A stretch of 13,884 bases of DNA from an uncultured Desulfobulbaceae bacterium (GTDB lineage: Bacteria > Desulfobacterota > Desulfobulbia > Desulfobulbales > BM004): contig CAMYJP010000126.1 of NCBI GenBank assembly GCA_947258675.1, positions 1 to 13,884 on the forward strand, given 5' to 3'. This document shows, piece after piece, positions 1 through 6,014 of the stretch (position 1 is the first letter of the stretch; each line of letters begins with the position of its first letter). Below the pieces are notes generated by a model that saw nothing but the letters and a program-made list of their open reading frames with translations, ran no database searches and was not told the origin of the DNA. A program made the position numbers and the translations under genes.

Positions 1-644
1 TATACAATAAGAACGATAACAAAATTGTCTATAAAAAATGCATTATTCTCTCATTTGATTTTTTTAAAAGACTCATGTTTATATTGACTAAGTTCTTAAG
101 CCCCTATTATTCAAATTAAAAAAAATGTGAATAATAAGTAAATTATCAAAAAAACACCCTGAAATTTCACAATCCATGCAATACTTTAAATGGCAGTAAA
201 TCGCTTTAATTTAAGGTAAACTATATGCAACTCTGGTCGATATAAAAGCAGGAACAAGATATGTTGTCTAGTATTAAAAGTTGAAAGGACTATTGATCTT
301 ACCTTTGGTTAATACTGTATTAGTACGCAAATATAGTGTTTTCCAGAACAAATAGTATGCTTATTTCTTGACATGATTTATTGACGGGTTTAAGCTTATG
401 TTGGTCAAGAATTATCCCAAAAAACACCTTTCAGCCTATCTAACCAATTGATAAATAAAATGTCTAGTGCTTTACAGTCAGGCAATGTGTAGCATATCAT
501 AAAATATAAAAAATATTTGCCTGTTGACTTTAATACACAATATTTTTTGTCACGCAAAGGTATTGCTGATGAAATAATTTTGGACAATGGTGGATAGCCG
601 TCTTACACATCATCGCCGATATAATTAAAAGGTAATACGGAAAA
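1..644. other. AT-rich intergenic region, no convincing gene
   Basis: No open frame here has a ribosome binding site and a protein-like composition. The one frame longer than 50 codons, on the minus strand at 405-587, has neither. Visible structure is an AT-only inverted repeat with 9-bp arms TATTATTCA (105-113) and TGAATAATA (128-136) around a 14-base loop, and a weak promoter-like pair TTGACA (368-373) and TAAGCT (391-396), spaced 17 bases, that could serve the regulator gene downstream. A short integrase-like scar at 541-597 is listed separately. Confidence 0.6.
541..597 (+). pseudogene. Possible remnant of a DDE/rve-type integrase core
   Basis: Read from 541 in one frame, the translation contains FLSRKGIADEIILDNGG followed by a stop at 595. 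This resembles the segment around the second catalytic aspartate of retroviral-type integrase/transposase cores (pattern F-x-R-x-G-I-x-D-x-I-x-x-D-N-G). An in-frame stop at 490 and the stop at 595 rule out an intact gene. No terminal repeats or other conserved blocks were found nearby. The match covers fewer than 20 residues, so chance similarity is quite possible. Confidence 0.2.
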
Positions 645-1748
645 ATGGATCTTAATAACGATCGGAATTCATCAAAAGTTCTGATTGTGGACGACGAGAA
701 ATACATCTGTACCGCAATATCAAGGTGGCTTCAGCCCGAAGGTTACGAATGCTTATTAGCACATAGTTATAATGAGGCTGTAACCTGTCTCAAAGAGCAT
801 AATTTTGATCTGCTCATTTCTGATATTAATATGCCTGGCAAATCAGGCATAGAACTGTTACGCACCGTCAAAGAAGAATATCCACAATTAGCGGTTCTGA
901 TGGCCACTGCAGTTGATGAAAGAAGTGTAGCCATACATTCACTCGAACTTGGGGCTTTCGGATATATGATAAAGCCCTTTGATAAAAATGAATTTATTAT
1001 AAATGTAGCTACAGCTCTTGAAAGAAGACGGCTGAGCATTAAAAGTCAGGAATATGAGCGTCGGCTTGAACAAGAAGTCCGAGACAGAACAAATGACATT
1101 CGCAGCAGAGAGGAGGAGATTGCTTTAAGACTTGTATGGGCTTCCGAGTATCGGGATGATGATACCGGAGAACATATTAGACGCATAGGAATGTTCGCGT
1201 CCATCTTGGCGCAAGCTCTCCAATATCCATCGAAATTTGTGGATGATATTCGCGTTGCAGCCCCAATGCATGACGTAGGAAAAATAGGAGTATCAGACAA
1301 TATTCTCTTAAAGCCTGCCAAGCTGACAACTGAAGAATTTGAAATTGTAAAAAAACATACAATAATCGGTTCAGAAATATTGGGAGGATCGGACATTCCC
1401 CTGTTGCAACTGGCAAGCAACATTTCTCTGTCACACCATGAAAAATGGGATGGCTCAGGGTATCCACAGGGAATTTCCGGTAAAGATATAAATGAAGCAG
1501 CAAGAATTGTTGCTATTGCTGATGTATACGATGCTTTATCTTATGACAGAGTCTACAGAAAAGCATTTCCACTAGAGGCAGTCCTTGAAATTATGCATGA
1601 GGGCAAGGGAAAACATTTTGATCCGGAAATCTTTGATTGTTTTCTTGAAGTCCTGCCGGATTTCAGACAGGTGCAAATAGAATTTAGCGCAAATAAGCAA
1701 AAACATTTCACCAAAAGCAAAATATCAGAAAATATCCAACTTCCCTAA
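645..1748 (+). CDS. Response regulator with REC receiver and HD-GYP c-di-GMP phosphodiesterase domain
   Basis: This is a 367-residue two-component output protein of RpfG type. The receiver spans about residues 10-125, with acidic pocket Asp16/Asp17, phospho-acceptor Asp60 in LLISDINMPG, Thr88 and Lys110 (IKPF). A helical linker rich in Arg and Glu (about 126-165, possibly coiled coil) leads to an HD-GYP domain at about 165-345. That domain shows GEH (His177), the HD pair His209-Asp210 in HDVGKIG, KKH (His238), HH at 264-265, and DGSGYP, in which the GYP signature is residues 272-274. HD-GYP enzymes hydrolyse cyclic di-GMP, so phosphorylation probably controls second-messenger breakdown. No cognate histidine kinase is in the window, so the input is unknown. 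The ATG at 645 has only a weak upstream purine stretch (AAAAGG, 627-632). About 25 polar residues at the C-terminus lie beyond the domain. Confidence 0.9.
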   Translation: MDLNNDRNSSKVLIVDDEKYICTAISRWLQPEGYECLLAHSYNEAVTCLKEHNFDLLISDINMPGKSGIELLRTVKEEYPQLAVLMATAVDERSVAIHSLELGAFGYMIKPFDKNEFIINVATALERRRLSIKSQEYERRLEQEVRDRTNDIRSREEEIALRLVWASEYRDDDTGEHIRRIGMFASILAQALQYPSKFVDDIRVAAPMHDVGKIGVSDNILLKPAKLTTEEFEIVKKHTIIGSEILGGSDIPLLQLASNISLSHHEKWDGSGYPQGISGKDINEAARIVAIADVYDALSYDRVYRKAFPLEAVLEIMHEGKGKHFDPEIFDCFLEVLPDFRQVQIEFSANKQKHFTKSKISENIQLP

Positions 1749-1841
1749 TCACGTTATAATCTGTTATATTCCCATTTATATGTCGTTTGTATATTTCACG
1801 CACCAAGATGGTTAAAAGTCTGCGATGGCTGTCTGCCAATC

Positions 1842-1863
1842 ATCGTTTTCAGTGTTAAACGAT
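1842..1863. other. Small inverted repeat downstream of the response regulator gene
   Basis: Arms ATCGTTT (1842-1848) and AAACGAT (1857-1863) form a 7-bp stem with an 8-base loop in the 243-base gap between the regulator gene and cutA. There is no T-run after it, so it is not a convincing intrinsic terminator. Its role is unknown. Confidence 0.3.
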
Positions 1864-1991
1864 AATCGTCAGTTCGATTTGGTAACAATTGTCCATTCGG
1901 AAAGTCAATTTATCACCGATGGTTACACGAAGTTGTTTCCGCTTTGGGAACGAGTTTTTTTTTGAAAAGATGAAAAAAACAAGGATTTGTA

Positions 1992-2318
1992 ATGACAGAA
2001 TATATACAAGTTGTAACTACGGTTGCCCAAAAAAGCGATGCTGTGAATATCGCAAAAATACTCCTTGAAAAAAGACTTGCCGCGTGTGTACAGATAATTG
2101 AATCTGTAGAGAGTTTTTTTTGGTGGGAAAATAAAATCGACAGGGCTGAAGAATTTCTTTGCGTTATAAAGAGCCGGAAAAATATGTATGAAAAGCTCGA
2201 GAAGGAAATTAAAAAGGTCCATCCCTATGATGTGCCGGAAATCCTTGCTGTACAAATTGAAAATGGTAATTGGGATTATTTAAGCTGGATGTCAGAAGAA
2301 CTGGCTCCTATTAAATAA
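1992..2318 (+). CDS. cutA: CutA1 family divalent-cation tolerance protein
   Basis: The 108-residue length is typical of CutA1, a trimeric ferredoxin-like-fold protein linked in E. coli to copper tolerance; its biochemical role remains unsettled. Family signatures are visible: VVTTV near the N-terminus, LAACVQI (residues 29-35), the WWENKI segment (44-49, matching the usual YxWxGKI) and HPYDVPEI (77-84), followed by the conserved tryptophan region NWDYLSWM. The start is well supported by AAGGA at 1981-1985, six bases before the ATG. No signal peptide is present, so it should be cytoplasmic. It lies 97 bases before the small cysteine-rich gene and could share its transcript, though nothing proves this. 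Confidence 0.95.
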   Translation: MTEYIQVVTTVAQKSDAVNIAKILLEKRLAACVQIIESVESFFWWENKIDRAEEFLCVIKSRKNMYEKLEKEIKKVHPYDVPEILAVQIENGNWDYLSWMSEELAPIK

Positions 2319-2415
2319 AATGTTCTTCTGCATTATAAGTTATAGATCATAAGGTTAAGCAGCGGTATTTCCATAGCACATAAAAAACAATTCATCAGAA
2401 GTTATAGAATCTCAA

Positions 2416-2628
2416 ATGGAAGCAACGAACAAGAAAAGCGGATACAGGCAAAAAAAAATCCGCGAATACCAATGTCATTGCTGTAAAAAAAAATTACCAT
2501 TCTGTTGGAACTGTCCTTGTGGTTTCCAAATTTGTGATAGCTGTTTCAATGAAAACAAATGGGGTATAACCAACGGCCCCACATGGATTTGTCCTGATTG
2601 TGGCAGGATAAGAAAAATGGAAGTTTAA
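2416..2628 (+). CDS. Small cysteine-rich zinc-binding protein, function unknown
   Basis: This is a 70-residue basic protein with ten cysteines. Four CxxC pairs are at C20/C23, C30/C33, C40/C43 and C59/C62, with additional C22 and C35. Four CxxC pairs are enough for two zinc sites, as in treble-clef or RING/FYVE-like folds. The aromatic and glycine residues between them (PCGFQIC, KWG, TWICPDCG) suggest a specific fold rather than random sequence. I cannot assign a named family or function. The Shine-Dalgarno signal is weak, and an in-frame stop at 2374-2376 with no other start codon in between leaves ATG 2416 as the only good start. Its TAA (2626-2628) overlaps the convergent thiD stop. A tail-to-tail neighbour and preserved cysteine spacing argue for a real gene. 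Confidence 0.75.
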   Translation: MEATNKKSGYRQKKIREYQCHCCKKKLPFCWNCPCGFQICDSCFNENKWGITNGPTWICPDCGRIRKMEV

Positions 2629-3497
2629 CCCACGTTGTTTTTTCTTCTAGCCACAAGATGATGCATTAAGGGACCGCGCCCACCTCCTAGTTTTATCGAT
2701 TCACTTGCGGATAAAAGCTCAACCATATATCCTGCAGCTTTTTTAAAGGCTGTTTCATCATCATTGAAACCCATGTGAAAGGCTGTAAAAGCAGAGGCAA
2801 AAGTGCAACCAGTGCCGTGGTCGTTATCGGTTTTTATACGAGGATGACTTTCAGAAATAATCTTTACAGAAGTTCTTTTATATTCTCCAGTGCTCTCATC
2901 TCTTAGCACTAAATAATCAGTGACCGTGTTCTTTCTGGGATCTCCATGTCCACCTTTTACAATGATTGATCGCAGCTTTTTATGCTGGTTAAACAGAAAG
3001 AGTGCTGCCTCCCTGATTTCAGCAGCCGATTCTACATTTCTTCCGGTAAGCTTAATCAATTCTGGCAGGTTCGGAGTCATTACAGAAGAACATCCCATAA
3101 CAGTCTGAGATAAAACATCTAATGCTGCCGGATCGACTAGAGGCTGACCAGTTGATGCCATCAATACAGGATCATAAATCACCTCACCTTCAAAATCTGC
3201 CAATGCCTTATGAATAATCAAAGCTATCTCACTGCTGCCGACCATTCCTATTTTAATATGGCTTACCTGCATATCTAAAAGCACCAGTTCAATCTGCCTT
3301 TGAACTATTTCGGCATCTATCGGATAATATGAATAAACACCAGTCGTATTCTGGGCAGTTAAACAGGTAATCACAGCCCCACCGTAGACCCCAAGGGATG
3401 TAAAGGTCTTGAGGTCGGCTTGAATACCTGCACCACCAGATGGATCAGAACCGGCTATCGCCAAAACCATGGTTTCTTGAGGGTTGATATCTTGCAT
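2625..3497 (-). CDS. thiD: Hydroxymethylpyrimidine/phosphomethylpyrimidine kinase
   Basis: ThiD phosphorylates HMP and HMP-phosphate to HMP-pyrophosphate, the pyrimidine half of thiamine, using ATP in the cytoplasm. The ribokinase-like fold is clear: AGSDPSGGAGIQADLKT near the N-terminus (substrate site), YDPVLMAS, MTPNLPEL, VKGGHGD and the nucleotide/anion-hole motif DHGTGCTFASAF, whose cysteine matches the catalytic cysteine of Salmonella ThiD. I chose ATG 3497 (290 residues), preceded by CTGGAG. The frame stays open to a GTG at 3539, which would add 14 residues, but that GTG falls in the hairpin at 3524-3552. No other thiamine gene is in the window. No TPP riboswitch was found upstream, so it may not be under TPP control. 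Confidence 0.93.
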   Translation of the reverse strand: MQDINPQETMVLAIAGSDPSGGAGIQADLKTFTSLGVYGGAVITCLTAQNTTGVYSYYPIDAEIVQRQIELVLLDMQVSHIKIGMVGSSEIALIIHKALADFEGEVIYDPVLMASTGQPLVDPAALDVLSQTVMGCSSVMTPNLPELIKLTGRNVESAAEIREAALFLFNQHKKLRSIIVKGGHGDPRKNTVTDYLVLRDESTGEYKRTSVKIISESHPRIKTDNDHGTGCTFASAFTAFHMGFNDDETAFKKAAGYMVELLSASESIKLGGGRGPLMHHLVARRKNNVG

Positions 3498-3523
3498 ATG
3501 CTCCAGAAAAATCAATTTAAAGT

Positions 3524-3552
3524 GAGACTCCACCCGCACTGCGGGTGGTCTC
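3524..3552 (-). promoter_or_regulatory. Strong hairpin in the thiD leader
   Basis: This 12-bp stem with a three-base loop ends 27 bases upstream of the chosen thiD start. If thiD is transcribed from further upstream, the hairpin would lie in its 5' untranslated leader. It also contains the alternative GTG start at 3539. It is the terminal stem of the GC-rich element, so it could equally be an element end or a processing/terminator structure rather than a thiD regulator. Confidence 0.4.
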
Positions 3553-3870
3553 AGGATGCCCCCTAAAAGGGGGCGCTAGAATATTTAAAATTTTTCGGTT
3601 TTCCCATTGGCACGCAGCCGAGCACCACAGAAGCTGCCGAAAAAAGAGTTTGAGCTGTCTGTGCACCCCGCCCAGGGGCATAACCTCCGCGTGTTTTCAC
3701 ACTCCCGGCAGTTTCGAGGAGCGCAGGGAAGTCCGAAGGACCAAGTGACACGGGTGCCTCGTTTTCTTTGGGCAAGCAAAGAAAATGAACAAAAACTTTT
3801 CGACGGGCCGGTAGAACCTATCCGGGTACACCATCAGAGGTGGTGGGTTTCGTCAAAACTAAAAGTTTAT
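3524..3870. repeat. GC-rich, multi-hairpin intergenic element, probably a dispersed repeat
   Basis: About 350 bases that are visibly more GC-rich than their surroundings form a chain of hairpins. They are: (1) GAGACTCCACCCGC (3524-3537) with GCGGGTGGTCTC (3541-3552), 12 bp with a 2-base bulge; (2) GCCCCCT (3558-3564) with AGGGGGC (3568-3574), loop AAA; (3) CTGCCG (3634-3639) with CGGCAG (3706-3711), enclosing CCCC (3666-3669) and GGGG (3675-3678); (4) TTTTCTTTG (3762-3770) with CAAAGAAAA (3777-3785), 9 bp perfect; (5) an outer helix AAACTTTT (3793-3800) with AAAAGTTT (3861-3868) and GACG (3802-3805) with CGTC (3851-3854), enclosing two small hairpins at 3808-3825 and 3829-3845. Frames of 60 to 105 codons run through it on both strands, but none looks like a protein. 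Repetition elsewhere in the genome cannot be tested here. Confidence 0.55.
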
Positions 3871-3941
3871 AGTAGGGTATTAGCTCGTAACTTAATTCAA
3901 ATCCATAATACTTATTTAACCTGAAAAATTCGTTAAGAATC

Positions 3942-3998
3942 TCAACAGAAATATCATTAATTCCAGGTAATATAGGAAATTACTCATTTTTCTGTTGA
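3942..3998 (+). promoter_or_regulatory. Long-looped inverted repeat upstream of the topoisomerase operon
   Basis: The perfect 10-bp arms TCAACAGAAA (3942-3951) and TTTCTGTTGA (3989-3998) enclose 37 bases. The loop itself contains a second pair, GTAAT (3967-3971) and ATTAC (3979-3983). The structure lies about 120 bases before the ParE-like start. It could be an RNA leader hairpin or a split protein-binding site. Confidence 0.4.
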
Positions 3999-4038
3999 AT
4001 GCATACAACATATTGTGTATATAACCAAAATTATATCA

Positions 4039-4066
4039 ACATGTGGTATATTCTGTAACCACATGT
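4039..4066. promoter_or_regulatory. Perfect inverted repeat, candidate operator or leader hairpin of the topoisomerase operon
   Basis: The 9-bp arms ACATGTGGT (4039-4047) and ACCACATGT (4058-4066) are separated by 10 bases and lie 54 bases before the ParE-like ATG. Arm length, perfect symmetry and roughly two-turn spacing suit a dimeric DNA-binding regulator. It could also form a hairpin in the leader RNA. There is no T-tract after it, so terminator function is unlikely. A weaker palindrome, ATACA (4003-4007) with TGTAT (4016-4020), lies just upstream. Confidence 0.45.
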
Positions 4067-4120
4067 GTCTTATATGATTGATACTCCACAAATATTCATT
4101 TCTTTTCCAATGTGAGGAAC

Positions 4121-5938
4121 ATGGCTTTACCTGCCCACAATTACGACGAAAGCAAAATAAAAACCTTGAGTTCCCTTGAGCATATCCGCCTAAGGCCAGG
4201 TATGTATATAGGTCGATTAGGCAATGGCACTGACCAGGATGACGGTATTTATATCCTTCTAAAGGAAATCATCGATAATGCAGTTGATGAATTCATCATG
4301 GGAGCTGGCAAACGTATCAACATCATTATTATGGATGACGGCCATATTCAGGTGAGAGATTTTGGTCGCGGTATTCCTCTTGGTAAAATTATTGAATGTG
4401 TTTCCGTAATAAATACAGGAGCAAAATACAATACAGAAGTTTTTCAGTTTTCTGTCGGACTTAATGGCGTAGGTACAAAAGCGGTTAATGCGCTTTCTGA
4501 AAAATTTACAGTTACCTCGTTCCGGGATGGTAAATATGCAAGTGCTCAATTTACAAATGGCATTCTGCAAGATCAGGGAAGTGGCGATACCAGAGAAAAA
4601 AACGGAACTCTGGTCGATTTTTTTCCAAGCCGAGAAGTCTTTGAAGAATTTACATATGACCTCGATTATGTAAAAAAAAGAATTTGGCGTTATGCATATC
4701 TTAATTCCGGCTTAAATCTCTACCTAAATGATGAGCGTATTTACTCAGCTAATGGTTTGCAAGACCTGCTGAGTCAAGAGGTCAATGGGGGCCATCTTTA
4801 CAAACCGATTTATTACAAAGACCAGACCCTGGAATTTTCCTTATGCCATACTGAAAATTATGGAGATTATTATTTTTCATTTGTTAACGGGACTTTTACA
4901 AATGAGGGAGGAACGCATCTTTCTGCTTTTCGTGAAGGCATTTTAAAAGGTGTTAATGAATACTCCGGCAAAAAATTTACCGGTCAGGATGTACGGGATG
5001 GGATAGTTGGGACCATAGCAGTAAAAATAAAGGAACCTATTTTTGAATCCCAGACAAAAAATAAACTCGGCAATTCTGAGATAAGAACATGGATAGTCAA
5101 TGCCGTTAAAAATGTAGTAAGCGGGTATTTATACAAAAACGTTGATGCTGCCGAGAGTATGCTCGAAAAAGTCCAACGCAATGAGAAGGTTAGAAAAGAA
5201 CTGCAGCATGTTCGCAAAGAAGCAAAAGCAAAGGCAAAAAAAGTAACATTCAAGGTTCCGCAACTTAAAGACTGCAAGTATCACCCATCAAATGAAAAAC
5301 CTTCCCCGCCTGGCAGGGAAAACATGATATTTATTACTGAAGGCCAATCTGCAGCCGGCTCCATTGTCAGTTCGCGTGATCCAATGAACCAGGCGGTTTT
5401 CTCCTTGAAAGGGAAACCTATGAATGTTTATGGACACAGTTTGCCTTTGCTCTATAAAAATGAGGAGCTATACAACCTCATGCAGGCGCTTAACATAGAA
5501 GAATCAGTAAAAAACCTCCGATTTGACAAGGTAGTCCTGGCTACTGATGCTGATGTTGACGGCCTGCACATCAGAAACCTGCTGCTTACCTTTTTTCTGC
5601 ATTACTTTGAGACTCTTGTTAAACTCGGCCATATTTATATACTGGAAACACCTCTCTTTAGAGTAAGGAATAAAAAAGAGACCATCTACTGCTACACCGA
5701 ATCTGAAAAAGATAAGGCTGCTAAGGCTCTTGCAAAGGGCAGAAATTCAGTTGAAATGACGAGGTTCAAAGGGCTGGGAGAAATATCCCCAAAAGAATTT
5801 AAGCAGTTTATTGACAAAAATATGCGGCTTCGGCAGGTTAATATCGATCGATTAAGTGAAATTCCCAAAGTTTTATCTTTCTATATGGGCAAAAATACCC
5901 CACAGCGAAAAGAATACATCATGGGCCATCTAATATAA
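4121..5938 (+). CDS. Type IIA DNA topoisomerase B subunit, topoisomerase IV (ParE/GyrB)-like
   Basis: This is the ATPase and TOPRIM subunit of a type IIA topoisomerase (605 residues). The GHKL ATPase has RPGMYIG, KEIIDNAVDE (Glu49 catalytic base, Asn53 for Mg-ATP), DFGRGIP and the lid GLNGVGTKAVNALS. The transducer carries the QTKNKLGN loop (residues 311-318). TOPRIM has Glu407 in TEGQSAAG and Asp476/Asp478/Asp480 in DADVDGLHIR, and the C-terminus has FKGLGEISP. It lacks the approximately 165-residue TOPRIM insertion of E. coli GyrB, and its length fits short ParE-type proteins. TEGQSA replaces the usual EGDSA, so the residue equivalent to E. coli GyrB Asp426 is Gln409. ATG 4121 is chosen because GAGGA lies at 4114-4118; a GTG at 4112 would add three residues. 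The A-subunit gene follows after 76 bases, probably in one operon. Calling it topoisomerase IV rather than a gyrase or a second paralogue is inference. Confidence 0.9.
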   Translation: MALPAHNYDESKIKTLSSLEHIRLRPGMYIGRLGNGTDQDDGIYILLKEIIDNAVDEFIMGAGKRINIIIMDDGHIQVRDFGRGIPLGKIIECVSVINTGAKYNTEVFQFSVGLNGVGTKAVNALSEKFTVTSFRDGKYASAQFTNGILQDQGSGDTREKNGTLVDFFPSREVFEEFTYDLDYVKKRIWRYAYLNSGLNLYLNDERIYSANGLQDLLSQEVNGGHLYKPIYYKDQTLEFSLCHTENYGDYYFSFVNGTFTNEGGTHLSAFREGILKGVNEYSGKKFTGQDVRDGIVGTIAVKIKEPIFESQTKNKLGNSEIRTWIVNAVKNVVSGYLYKNVDAAESMLEKVQRNEKVRKELQHVRKEAKAKAKKVTFKVPQLKDCKYHPSNEKPSPPGRENMIFITEGQSAAGSIVSSRDPMNQAVFSLKGKPMNVYGHSLPLLYKNEELYNLMQALNIEESVKNLRFDKVVLATDADVDGLHIRNLLLTFFLHYFETLVKLGHIYILETPLFRVRNKKETIYCYTESEKDKAAKALAKGRNSVEMTRFKGLGEISPKEFKQFIDKNMRLRQVNIDRLSEIPKVLSFYMGKNTPQRKEYIMGHLI

Positions 5939-6014
5939 CCACAAATAAGCCACTTTAACCATTCTTCTCGGATGCTCAATTATAATTTACAGTCAGTAAA
6001 CAAGGCCGCCCTTA

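Noticed and set aside
188..204. A sigma-54-like TGGCA...GC sequence left of the response regulator gene
   Set aside because: The GG and GC elements are nine rather than ten bases apart, and the TTGC part is absent.
405..587. A 60-codon minus-strand frame left of the response regulator gene
   Set aside because: It has no ribosome binding site, no recognisable motif and AT-driven composition. It overlaps the possible integrase scar on the other strand.
3498..3600. A TPP riboswitch in the thiD leader, suggested by GGGGGC and CTGAGA on the minus strand
   Set aside because: The conserved second half of the aptamer (CTGATCTGGATAATGCC-like) is missing, and CTGAGA is explained by the GTCTC arm of the local hairpin.
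3545..3924. Several frames of 60-105 codons on both strands within the GC-rich element
   Set aside because: They overlap one another on both strands, have no ribosome binding sites and no protein-like motifs, and their sequence is explained by hairpin arms.
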